Origin: an uncultured Oscillospiraceae bacterium
GTDB taxonomy: Bacteria > Bacillota > Clostridia > Oscillospirales > Oscillospiraceae
Direction of reading: 5' to 3'
Assembly (NCBI GenBank): GCA_947624385.1
Contig: CANQJZ010000019.1
Span: 1 to 42,031 of the forward strand
Length of the DNA stretch: 42,031 nucleotides
Made by a program: the position numbers and the translations under genes. Below the pieces are notes generated by a model. It was not told the DNA's origin, made no database searches, and worked only from the letters and a program-made list of their open reading frames with translations. Below are positions 22,833 through 30,455 of this stretch, piece after piece; position 1 is the first letter of the stretch; each line of letters starts with the position of its first letter.

Positions 22833-24320
22833 TTACTTCACGCTCTCCACGAACCGCAAAAACGCCGCTTTGCCTTCCGGGATGCGCTTGTATACCCCGG
22901 CGTGCTCCAGCACCTTGGCGAACACCTTGCCCACCTCGTCCTGCAAAATGGGCAGGGCGTTGTCGGCGGTGAACGTGTACTTCTCCTTGAGCTCGTCTGC
23001 CCATGGTCCGTGCTTGGAAAGGGTCTCGTCGGCGCTGATATCGTCGCCCTTGACCAGCGCGTCCGCCAGTGTGGCAAGCTCTGTCTTGAGCCGCGCCGGC
23101 AGGACCGCAAGCCCCATGACCTCGATGAGGCCGATGTTCTCCTTCTTGATGTGGTGCAGCTCCTGATGGGGGTGGAAGATGCCCAGCGGGTACTGCTCGC
23201 TGGTCCGGTTGTTGCGCAGCACCAGGTCCAGCTCGAACTTGTCCCCCCGCATGCGGGCGATGGGGGTGATGGTGTTGTGCTTTTCGCCGTTGGATTCGGC
23301 CAGGACCTCCGCCGCCGGGTCAGAATAGCCTCGCCAGGCCAGCAGAATCTTGTCCGCCAGGTCGATGAGCCGGTCCGGGTCGGCACAGCGGATACGCACC
23401 ACGCTCATGGGCCACTTGACGATGCCGGCCTCCACGTCCTCATAGCCGGGGAAGGTGACCGGTGTCTCAACGTCCGCCCGCTCCATGGCGAAGGTGTACC
23501 GCCCGCCCTGGAAGTGGTCGTGGCTCAGGATGGACCCGCCCACGATGGGCAGGTCCGCGTTGCTGCCCAGAAAATAGTGGGGGAACAGCTGCAGGAAATC
23601 CATCTGCTTGCGGAAGGTGGACCGGTCGATCTTCATGGGGATATGCTTGGCGTTCAGCACGATGCAGTGCTCGTTATAGTACACATAGGGTGAGTACTGG
23701 AAAAACCAGTCCTGCTGGTCCAATGTGATGGGGATCATCCGGTGATTTTGCCGTGCGGGGTGGTCCAGACGACCGTGGTATCCCTCGTTTTCCGCGCAGA
23801 GCTGGCAGGCGGGGTAGGCGTTTTGCGGGGCATTTCTGGCCGCGGCGATGGCCCGGGGGTCCTTTTCCGGCTTGGAGAGGTTCACCGTGATGTCCAGGTC
23901 GCCGTACTCGGTGGACGTGACCCACTTCATATCCTTCGCGATACGGTACCGGCGGATATAATCCGTGTCCTGGGAGAATTTATAGTACCAGTCCGTGGCC
24001 GTCTCAGGGCTTTGCATATACTTGGCCCAGAACACCCGGCGCACCGCGCTGGGCCGGGGGGTGAGACGGCCCATAAGCTCCGTGTCGAAGATGTCCCGGC
24101 TGGCGATACCCGGCTCGCATTTGCCGTTTTCCACGGCCCAGTCCAGTATGTCCTTTAAGATGTCCTCCAATGGCCGGGCGGGACCGGCGTCGGGCGCGTC
24201 CCAGCGGTCCAGCCCTAAGGCGGACAAAAGCTGGTTGGCGGCCCAGGTCCTGTCGTCCGGGCTGATGAGCCCCCGGCTCAGGGCGTATTGCAAAAGCTCC
24301 GCGATATTCCTGTCGATCAT
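22833..24320 (-). CDS. galT: UTP--hexose-1-phosphate uridylyltransferase (class II GalT)
   Basis: The 495-aa product belongs to the Firmicutes-type (class II) GalT family, with SHDHFQGG at 266-273 as the active-site histidine region and conserved WFFQYSPYVYYNEHCIVL (205-222). It swaps UMP between UDP-glucose and galactose-1-phosphate in the Leloir pathway. ATG 24320 follows AAGGAG. It lies 12 bases after galK and is the last gene of gluQRS-galK-galT. No galE or lac gene is in the window. Confidence 0.95.
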   Translation of the reverse strand: MIDRNIAELLQYALSRGLISPDDRTWAANQLLSALGLDRWDAPDAGPARPLEDILKDILDWAVENGKCEPGIASRDIFDTELMGRLTPRPSAVRRVFWAKYMQSPETATDWYYKFSQDTDYIRRYRIAKDMKWVTSTEYGDLDITVNLSKPEKDPRAIAAARNAPQNAYPACQLCAENEGYHGRLDHPARQNHRMIPITLDQQDWFFQYSPYVYYNEHCIVLNAKHIPMKIDRSTFRKQMDFLQLFPHYFLGSNADLPIVGGSILSHDHFQGGRYTFAMERADVETPVTFPGYEDVEAGIVKWPMSVVRIRCADPDRLIDLADKILLAWRGYSDPAAEVLAESNGEKHNTITPIARMRGDKFELDLVLRNNRTSEQYPLGIFHPHQELHHIKKENIGLIEVMGLAVLPARLKTELATLADALVKGDDISADETLSKHGPWADELKEKYTFTADNALPILQDEVGKVFAKVLEHAGVYKRIPEGKAAFLRFVESVK

Positions 24321-24332
24321 GTTATTGTCTCC

Positions 24333-25604
24333 TTATGCGATTTGCGTGCCGCCCACCGGACGGACCGAGAGGACCCGGCAGGCGTCCTTGCCCAGCACGG
24401 CCTCCACGCGGGCCTTGAACTGGTCCAGCATGTCCAGGGGCACGAAGGCCTGGGCCGTGCCGCCGAAGCCGCCGCCGTGGACACGCACCGCTCCCCGGCC
24501 GGCCAGAATATGCTCGCTCAGGGCGATGGTGAGCAGCAGCGCCTGTTCGCCGGTCTGGCCCGTGGGCACCACGTTTTGCAGGTACAGCGCCGAGGACCGG
24601 CCGGAGGAGCGCACCAGCGCCAGGAACTTGTCAAAGTCCCCGGCCTTCAGCGCCTCCGCCTGCGCCAGAGCCCGCTCGTTTTCGTCGAAGAAGTGCATGG
24701 CCCGCAGCACGGCCCTGTCCCCGGCCTCTTCCCGCAGCGCCGGGATGGCGGGGGTGAATTGCTCCGGCGGCACGTCCCGCAGGACATCGTGGCCGAAGTG
24801 GCGGCTGACGGCCCGCAGCTCGTCGGTGATGGCGGCGTACTCGCCGGTCAGGTCCGCGTGGCCCGCGCCGGAGTCCAGAATGCACAGGGCGTAGCCCTCT
24901 TTCCGCAGGTCCAGGTCGATACGCTCCACCACGGGCGCGGCCGGGTCGGCAAAGTCGATGGCCACCACGCCGCCCACGGAGGACGCCGTCTGGTCCATGA
25001 GGCCGCTGGGCTTGCCGAAGTAGACGTTTTCCGCGTACTGGCCGATCTGGGCCAGCTTTACCGCGTCGAAGCCGGTGGCGAACATGCCGTTCAGCACGGC
25101 CCCCAGCAGCACTTCAAAGGCGGCGGAGGAAGATAGCCCGCTGCCGCCGGGCACGTCGGAGACAACGTAAACGTCCACGCCCGCGCCGGCGAACTTACAG
25201 CCCAGCTGTTCGAACCGGGCGGCCACGCCCCGGAGCAGAGCGGCGGAGGTGTTCTGTTCCTCCAGCCTGGGGTCCAGGTCGGATAATTCGATGTCCAGCA
25301 GGGGATAGCCCTCGGACAGGACCCGGAACCGGCCCGTGTCCGTTTTGGCGGCGGCGGCCAGGTCGTCCAGGTCCACCCCGGCGGCCAGGACCCGGCCGTG
25401 CTGGTGGTCGGTGTGGTTGCCGCCCAGCTCCGTCCGGCCGGGGGCGCTGAAAAAGGCGTCCGCCGGATGCCGGAAGGTCTCGGCGAACTTGTCCAGCACG
25501 TAGGCATAGCGGCGCTTTTGTTCCTCCAACCGGGCCGGGCCGTACAGCGTCAAAAGCTGTCCGTCCAGCGCGCCGGTGGCAAGGCGTGTGCGAAGGTCGT
25601 CCAT
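24333..25604 (-). CDS. galK: Galactokinase
   Basis: The 423-aa product is a GHMP kinase with the galactokinase signature PGRTELGGNHTDHQHG (55-70), the ATP loop GGSGLSSS (153-160) and the third motif HGGGFGGTAQAF near the C-terminus. It phosphorylates galactose at C1. ATG 25604 is chosen over an upstream in-frame codon at 25625 because AAAGGAG stands right before it. It lies 30 bases after gluQRS and 12 bases before galT. Confidence 0.96.
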   Translation of the reverse strand: MDDLRTRLATGALDGQLLTLYGPARLEEQKRRYAYVLDKFAETFRHPADAFFSAPGRTELGGNHTDHQHGRVLAAGVDLDDLAAAAKTDTGRFRVLSEGYPLLDIELSDLDPRLEEQNTSAALLRGVAARFEQLGCKFAGAGVDVYVVSDVPGGSGLSSSAAFEVLLGAVLNGMFATGFDAVKLAQIGQYAENVYFGKPSGLMDQTASSVGGVVAIDFADPAAPVVERIDLDLRKEGYALCILDSGAGHADLTGEYAAITDELRAVSRHFGHDVLRDVPPEQFTPAIPALREEAGDRAVLRAMHFFDENERALAQAEALKAGDFDKFLALVRSSGRSSALYLQNVVPTGQTGEQALLLTIALSEHILAGRGAVRVHGGGFGGTAQAFVPLDMLDQFKARVEAVLGKDACRVLSVRPVGGTQIA

Positions 25605-25634
25605 GATAGTTCTCCTTTGCTGCATTTGTTGCGG

Positions 25635-26561
25635 TCAGTCTGCGATCAAAATGTCCTCCCGCGGGACATTGTTCCAGGAAAACAGCGGCACCAGCTCCGC
25701 CGGTGTGACAGGTGCTTCCTCGGGAATTATACCCGCCAGATAGGCCAGCTTTCCCACCAGCTCTTCCGGCGCGTACAGGTCCCGGAGGGCCTGGGTACTT
25801 TGGCTGCCCACCCGCTTGGAGAGTTTTCCGTCTGCGTCGGTGAGCAGGGGCAGGTGGCAGTACATCGGCGGTGTTCCGCCCAGCGTCTGAATGAGCCAGC
25901 TCTGCCGTGGCGCGCTGGACAACAGGTCCCGGCCACGGATGACGTGGTTCACGCCCATGCGCATGTCGTCCACGCTCACCGCCAGCTGGTAGGCGTACAC
26001 CCCATCGGCCCGCCGCAATATGAAGTCCCCGGCCTGGGCCAGATTTTCGGCAAAGACGCCGTAATGTCCGTCCAGGACGGTCGCGGTCTCGTCCGGCGTC
26101 CGGGCCTTCCAGGCGGGGGGACGGTCGGTCGCCAGACGCGCCGCCCGCTCTGATGCCGTCATATGGGCGCAGCGGCAGCGGGGGTCGTAGGTCTGCTCGC
26201 CGGGGTGAGGCGCGTTGGCGGCGGCCAGCCGCTGGGCCCTGCTGCACCAGCAGGGATAGACCAGCCCCTTTTCCTCCAGAACATGAAAGGCCTCGTCATA
26301 GAGAGACGTGCGGTTTGACTGGCTCCAGGCCGGGTCGGGGTACCCCTCGTCCCAGTCAAGGCCCAGCCACCGCAGATCGTCGGCAATGGCCCGTGCAAAC
26401 TCGGGCCTTGTGCGCACCGGGTCCAGGTCCTCCATCCGCAGCACCAGCCGCCCGCCCTGGGCGCGGCAGTCCAGCCACGCCAAAAGCATGGCCAGCAGAT
26501 TCCCCATATGCAGATATCCCGACGGGCTGGGCGCCAGCCGGCCCACATAGCGCGTTTCCAT
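25635..26561 (-). CDS. gluQ: Glutamyl-Q tRNA(Asp) synthetase
   Basis: The 308-aa product is a truncated class I glutamyl-tRNA synthetase without anticodon-binding domain, as in GluQ (YadB) enzymes that attach glutamate to queuosine in tRNA(Asp). It has HMGN (18-21) for HIGH, KLSKR (246-250) for KMSKS, and a zinc-site cluster C104, C106, Y125, C129 and C131. A TATAAT box lies only seven bases upstream of the ATG with no ribosome site, so the mRNA is predicted leaderless. It leads the transcript into galK and galT. Confidence 0.92.
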   Translation of the reverse strand: METRYVGRLAPSPSGYLHMGNLLAMLLAWLDCRAQGGRLVLRMEDLDPVRTRPEFARAIADDLRWLGLDWDEGYPDPAWSQSNRTSLYDEAFHVLEEKGLVYPCWCSRAQRLAAANAPHPGEQTYDPRCRCAHMTASERAARLATDRPPAWKARTPDETATVLDGHYGVFAENLAQAGDFILRRADGVYAYQLAVSVDDMRMGVNHVIRGRDLLSSAPRQSWLIQTLGGTPPMYCHLPLLTDADGKLSKRVGSQSTQALRDLYAPEELVGKLAYLAGIIPEEAPVTPAELVPLFSWNNVPREDILIAD

Positions 26562-26568
26562 ATCACAT

Positions 26569-26596
26569 ATTATAATATTTTTCGCCCGCTTGTAAA
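26569..26596 (-). promoter_or_regulatory. Promoter of gluQ-galK-galT, leaderless layout
   Basis: On the minus strand: TTTACA (26596-26591), a 16-base spacer and TATAAT (26574-26569), then seven bases to ATG 26561. The start point would fall at the start codon. It is divergent from the pgsA promoter, with the two -35 boxes about 20 bases apart. Confidence 0.6.
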
Positions 26597-26616
26597 GGAA
26601 GAAATTCTCTCGCCCC

Positions 26617-26645
26617 TTGACAGTTGGCCGGGGCTTATATACAAT
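26617..26645 (+). promoter_or_regulatory. Strong sigma-A promoter of pgsA
   Basis: A perfect TTGACA (26617-26622), 17-base spacer and TACAAT (26640-26645). An AAAGGAG ribosome site follows before ATG 26678. Confidence 0.8.
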
Positions 26646-26677
26646 GGTGGGCCTAAGGACAGAAAGGAGCCGGTGAC

Positions 26678-27220
26678 ATGAATCTGCCCAACAAACTGAC
26701 CCTTGCCCGGATCGCCATGACGGTGCTGATGGTGCTGTTTCTGCTGCTGAACGGCCCGGTGTGGGCGTGGCTGGCGGCGGTGATGTACGTGGCCGCGAGC
26801 CTGACGGATATGGCCGACGGCCGCATCGCCCGGAAAAAGCACCTGGTGACCAACTTCGGCAAGTTCATGGATCCGCTGGCGGACAAGATACTGAATTACT
26901 CCGTCATGATCGTGCTCATCCCCGAGCGGCTCATCCCGGTTGTGCCGGTGGTCATCATCCTGTTTCGGGAGTTTCTCGTGTCCGGCGTGCGGCTCAGTGC
27001 CGCGGAGCAGGGCCGGGTGGTTGCCGCCAACATATGGGGCAAGCTGAAAACGGTGGTCCAGGACCTGTCCCTGGTGGCGATACTGGTGCTGCGGGCGGTG
27101 GACGCCAGCTTTTTGGAACCGCTGGCCAACGGCCTTATGTGGCTGTGCGCGGTGCTGACCATTGCCTCCGGCGGCGTGTACCTCATGGACAACAAGGACG
27201 TGCTGCAAGACGCGGATTAA
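26678..27220 (+). CDS. pgsA: CDP-diacylglycerol--glycerol-3-phosphate 3-phosphatidyltransferase
   Basis: The 180-aa membrane protein carries the CDP-alcohol phosphotransferase motif D-x2-DG-x2-AR-x8-G-x3-D-x3-D at D44, D47, G48, A51, R52, G61, D65 and D69. It makes phosphatidylglycerophosphate, the first step to phosphatidylglycerol. About four to six hydrophobic helices are visible, and length and start (MNLPNKLTLARI) are typical. It appears monocistronic: strong promoter in front, hairpin terminator behind. Confidence 0.94.
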   Translation: MNLPNKLTLARIAMTVLMVLFLLLNGPVWAWLAAVMYVAASLTDMADGRIARKKHLVTNFGKFMDPLADKILNYSVMIVLIPERLIPVVPVVIILFREFLVSGVRLSAAEQGRVVAANIWGKLKTVVQDLSLVAILVLRAVDASFLEPLANGLMWLCAVLTIASGGVYLMDNKDVLQDAD

Positions 27221-27240
27221 GATCGACAAGATCATAATTA

Positions 27241-27274
27241 CGGGACCCTGTTCGCGGGGTCCCGCACATTTTTG
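27241..27274 (+). terminator. Terminator of pgsA
   Basis: CGGGACCC (27241-27248) pairs with GGGTCCCG (27257-27264), eight-base loop, followed by CACATTTTTG. Confidence 0.75.
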
Positions 27275-27314
27275 CCTTTTCTCCGTTATACAAGGTGAAG
27301 GAGCCTTCAATCCC

Positions 27315-27755
27315 ATGGACATCGAGACGATCTACGATAGGATATACCGCTACTGCTACCACCGGCTGGGGGACCGTCAGGCGGCGGAGGACGCCACCCA
27401 GGAGGCATTTGCCCGGTGGCTGGCCGCCGGCGTGTGCCAGACGGAAAATGAGGCCCTGCGCTATCTCTATGCCGTGGCCCGGAACCTGTGTACGGACGAG
27501 TACCGCCGGCGCAGGCCGGAGCCGCTGCCAACGGACCTGCCCGGACCGGACATCCCCGTGGAGAGCCTGGCCCTCCGGCAGGCGGTGGCGGCATTGCCGC
27601 AGGAGGAACAGGAGTTGATTTTGATGCGTTATGTTAACCGAGAACCGGTGTCCGTAATCGCCGGGGTCTTGGGCGTCAGCCGCTTCGCCGTGTACCGGCG
27701 GACGAGCGCGGCGCTGGAAAAGCTGCGGGAAATGCTGAGGGAGGACGAACCATGA
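27315..27755 (+). CDS. Small ECF-like sigma factor
   Basis: The 146-aa product has region 2 (about 3-65; DRQAAEDATQEAFARWL and YLYAVARNLCTDEYRR) and region 4 (about 95-140; LPQEEQELILMRYVNREPVS, then SRFAVYRRTSAALEKL). ATG 27315 is preferred; AAGGAG lies about 13 bases upstream, slightly far. It is short for the group. The ATG of the next gene overlaps its stop (ATGA). It heads an operon with a membrane protein and an ABC exporter, so it probably controls that exporter and perhaps its own operon. Confidence 0.88.
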   Translation: MDIETIYDRIYRYCYHRLGDRQAAEDATQEAFARWLAAGVCQTENEALRYLYAVARNLCTDEYRRRRPEPLPTDLPGPDIPVESLALRQAVAALPQEEQELILMRYVNREPVSVIAGVLGVSRFAVYRRTSAALEKLREMLREDEP

Positions 27756-28450
27756 ATAAACGGGAGTTGAAAAGTGCCCTGCTTGACGCCTTTCCCGCGC
27801 CGGAGCCGGTTCATAAGCGGGCGTTTCTCCGCTCGCTGCCCCCGGCGCCGGTGAGCCATCTGCGGTTTCTGCTGGGTCAGGCGGGGTATATCCGCAAGAG
27901 CGCCTGGGCGGCGTCGGCGGCAGTGTTCGCCCTGGCCCTGGCCGTGGGACGGCTGGCCCCTCAGGACGCGGTGTGGGCCACGGCGGCGCTGACGCCCTTC
28001 GCGGCGATGGCGGCGGTGGCGGAGGGTGGCCGCTCGGCCCTGTACGGCATGGAGGAGCTGGAGCTGGCCGCCCGGTTTGGGCTGAAGAGCGTGGTGATGG
28101 CCCGGATGGGGGCTATGGGACTGGCCCATTTTCTCCTGCTGGCGGTGCTGGCGCCACTGGGACCGGCGGGCCTTGGGAGGACCGGGGTCTACCTGCTGAC
28201 GCCCTATCTGCTCACGGCCCTTTTAGGCATGATCGTACTGCGCAGGGTGCGCGGTAAAGAGGGCCTTTACGCCGTGGCTGCTGCGGCGGTGCTGGTGGCG
28301 GGGCTTTCCCTGGCCCTGCACAGCGGCCTGGACGCTTACGCCCCGGCCAACTTCCGCTGGTGGCTGCCGGCGCTTGCGAGCGCCGCCGTGCTGACGGCGC
28401 GGGAGTATCGCAACACTATCAAACGAACGGAGGAACTGTCATGGAGTTGA
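27752..28450 (+). CDS. Membrane protein between sigma factor and ABC exporter
   Basis: The 232-aa product has a soluble N-terminus of about 50 residues and then about six hydrophobic helices (for example AASAAVFALALAVGRLA, LAHFLLLAVLAPLG, AVAAAAVLVAGLSLALH). It overlaps the sigma gene by ATGA and the ATPase gene by 10 bases. The soluble N-terminus plus helices suggests an anti-sigma or accessory permease subunit. No named family is recognised. Confidence 0.65.
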   Translation: MNKRELKSALLDAFPAPEPVHKRAFLRSLPPAPVSHLRFLLGQAGYIRKSAWAASAAVFALALAVGRLAPQDAVWATAALTPFAAMAAVAEGGRSALYGMEELELAARFGLKSVVMARMGAMGLAHFLLLAVLAPLGPAGLGRTGVYLLTPYLLTALLGMIVLRRVRGKEGLYAVAAAAVLVAGLSLALHSGLDAYAPANFRWWLPALASAAVLTAREYRNTIKRTEELSWS

Positions 28451-29145
28451 TCATCGACAGGCTGTCCCGGCAATTTCAGTCCAAGATCGCCGTGGACCGG
28501 GTGAGTCTGCGCCTCACCCCCGGCGTAACGGGCCTTCTGGGTCCCAACGGGGCGGGCAAGACTACCCTCATGCGCCTTGTCTGCGGCATTTTGAAGCCCA
28601 CCGCCGGGTCCGTGGCCTTTGACGGCGCGGACGTGTCCACGGAGGAATACCGGGCCCAGCTGGGCTATCTGCCTCAGGACTTCGGCTATTACCCGGACTT
28701 CACGGGCCTGGACTTTCTGCTGTATATGGCCGCGCTGAAGGGGCTGGACAAGGCCACGGCCCGGCGCAGGAGTCTGGAGCTTTTGGACACCGTGGGCCTG
28801 GGGGACATGGCCAAAAAGAAGGTCAAGACGTATTCCGGCGGCATGCGCCAGCGCCTCGGCATCGCCCAGGCACTTTTGAACGAGCCGAAGCTGCTCATTC
28901 TGGACGAGCCCACCGCCGGTCTGGACCCCAAAGAGCGGGTCCGGTTCCGGGACCTGATCGCCACATTGGGCCGGGACAGCGTGGTGCTTTTGAGCACCCA
29001 CATCGTCTCCGACGTGGAGCATATCGCGGGCCGGGTGCTCATCATGAAGGCCGGCCAGATCGTCCACGACGGGGCGTGGGACCGGCACGAGGACCTGGAA
29101 AAATTCTATCTGGCCCAATTCGGCGGGGAGGAAGACGATGGGTAA
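28441..29145 (+). CDS. ABC transporter ATP-binding protein
   Basis: The 234-aa product has Walker A GPNGAGKTT (34-42), the Q-loop near LPQDFGYYP (77-85), the signature YSGGMRQ (131-137), Walker B LLILDEP (151-157) and the H-loop STHIVSD. The sequence is of the ABC-2 export type (antibiotic or lipid export, CcmA-like). ATG 28441 lies inside the end of the membrane-protein gene. The stop lies inside the start of the permease gene (8-base overlap). Confidence 0.94.
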   Translation: MELIIDRLSRQFQSKIAVDRVSLRLTPGVTGLLGPNGAGKTTLMRLVCGILKPTAGSVAFDGADVSTEEYRAQLGYLPQDFGYYPDFTGLDFLLYMAALKGLDKATARRRSLELLDTVGLGDMAKKKVKTYSGGMRQRLGIAQALLNEPKLLILDEPTAGLDPKERVRFRDLIATLGRDSVVLLSTHIVSDVEHIAGRVLIMKAGQIVHDGAWDRHEDLEKFYLAQFGGEEDDG

Positions 29146-30421
29146 TTTCGGAACACTGTATAAATTCGAGCTGAAAAAGCTCATGCACCGAAAGATGATA
29201 TGGGCCGCGCTGGCCATTTTAACGGCGGTCTCGGCCTTTCTCCCGGCCAGCACGGTCATCGGAAAGATGTACGTTTCCGGCGACGCTACCGGGCATGGGG
29301 ACCAGTGGGTTTCCCTCTACGATATCGTCCAGCGCCGGCGCCAGGACCCGGCGGGGCTGGACGGTCGCGAGCTGGACACGGAGCTTATTCAGGAGACCAT
29401 CGCCCAGCAGGGCATACTGGTAGAAACCACGACGACTTACACGGACAGCGGCGGAAACGAGCACAGCTTCGCCGTCACCCAGCGGGACGGCAGCGACGCA
29501 GGCCCGTGGACCCTGGACGGCTACATCACGGACGGACAGTATGGGGACCTATATAACACCGTGTGGCGCATCGTCGGGGCGGAGAACATGGGTCCGGACC
29601 TGACGGTTGAGGACTATTACAGGGCCCTGGACGCCTGGCGGGAGCGGAACTATGCCCTCTGGGGCCTGTCCGACGGGGCTAAAGCCTGGTGGGACGCTCA
29701 GGCTGCGGAGCTGGAAACGCCGCTGACCCTCACCGGCTATCCCGACGGGGGCTGGACCGAGATCGCCCAGTCGGCCTTTGTGGTGAACATATCCATCTTC
29801 CTGTTCGCCATCATTGCCCTGTCCGGCCTCTGGCCCATGGAGCGCCAGCGGCGCACGGGGGCCCTTATCCAATGCGCCCGGTATGGCAAAACGCCCCTGT
29901 GTGCCGCCAAGTTCTTGGCCGGACTCACGGTGAGCGTTGCCGGGGCCGTGTGCATGACGGCCGCTTTGGCCGGGACCAGTCTCGTGCTGCTGGGCCCGGA
30001 GGACGCCGCCACAGCCGTGCAGCAGCTGATGGACCCCGCTTACGGCGCGCCCATGACCGTGCGGGAGCTGGCGCTGACAGTCTGCGGCGTGTATCTGGCC
30101 GCGAGCCTGGTCCACGCCGCCTTCGTGATGGCGGTGAGCCTGTGTACCCGCGGCGGGACGGCCGCCATGGCGGTCAGCTTCGGGGCGATGATGCTGTTCG
30201 TCTGGGTCTCGGCCCTGCCCCTGTCCCACCCCTGGCTGAGTCAGGCGTGGAGCCTGCTGCCGGCGGTGTTCGGCGCGGGCGGTCCGCTCACGGACCCGCG
30301 GCTGGTGCATATAGGCGGGTATTTGACGGGCTTTCAGGCCGCGCCGCTGTTGTGGCTGGCGATGACGCTGGCCCTGGCGGGCCTGGCCTGGGCGCTGCAC
30401 CGAAGGGTGCCGAATAAATAA
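29138..30421 (+). CDS. ABC-2 type permease
   Basis: The 427-aa product starts with LYKFELKKLMHRKMIWAALA, typical of ABC-2 permeases. It has helix 1 at about 20-38, an extracellular loop of about 170 residues (40-210), and five more helices between about 215 and 420. The large first loop is a trait of some exporters and may bind substrate. The substrate is unknown; antimicrobial peptide resistance is possible. It closes the sigma-exporter operon. Confidence 0.85.
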   Translation: MGNFGTLYKFELKKLMHRKMIWAALAILTAVSAFLPASTVIGKMYVSGDATGHGDQWVSLYDIVQRRRQDPAGLDGRELDTELIQETIAQQGILVETTTTYTDSGGNEHSFAVTQRDGSDAGPWTLDGYITDGQYGDLYNTVWRIVGAENMGPDLTVEDYYRALDAWRERNYALWGLSDGAKAWWDAQAAELETPLTLTGYPDGGWTEIAQSAFVVNISIFLFAIIALSGLWPMERQRRTGALIQCARYGKTPLCAAKFLAGLTVSVAGAVCMTAALAGTSLVLLGPEDAATAVQQLMDPAYGAPMTVRELALTVCGVYLAASLVHAAFVMAVSLCTRGGTAAMAVSFGAMMLFVWVSALPLSHPWLSQAWSLLPAVFGAGGPLTDPRLVHIGGYLTGFQAAPLLWLAMTLALAGLAWALHRRVPNK

Positions 30422-30426
30422 AACTG

Positions 30427-30451
30427 TCGCCGGAGGATGCCCCTCCGGCGA
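30427..30451. terminator. Bidirectional terminator between convergent genes
   Basis: TCGCCGGAGG (30427-30436) pairs with CCTCCGGCGA (30442-30451), a perfect 10-bp stem. The minus-strand side is followed by CAGTTTTATTTATT, a good T-rich tail for the M3 peptidase gene; the plus side has a weaker TGGTTT. Confidence 0.7.
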
Positions 30452-30455
30452 TGGT

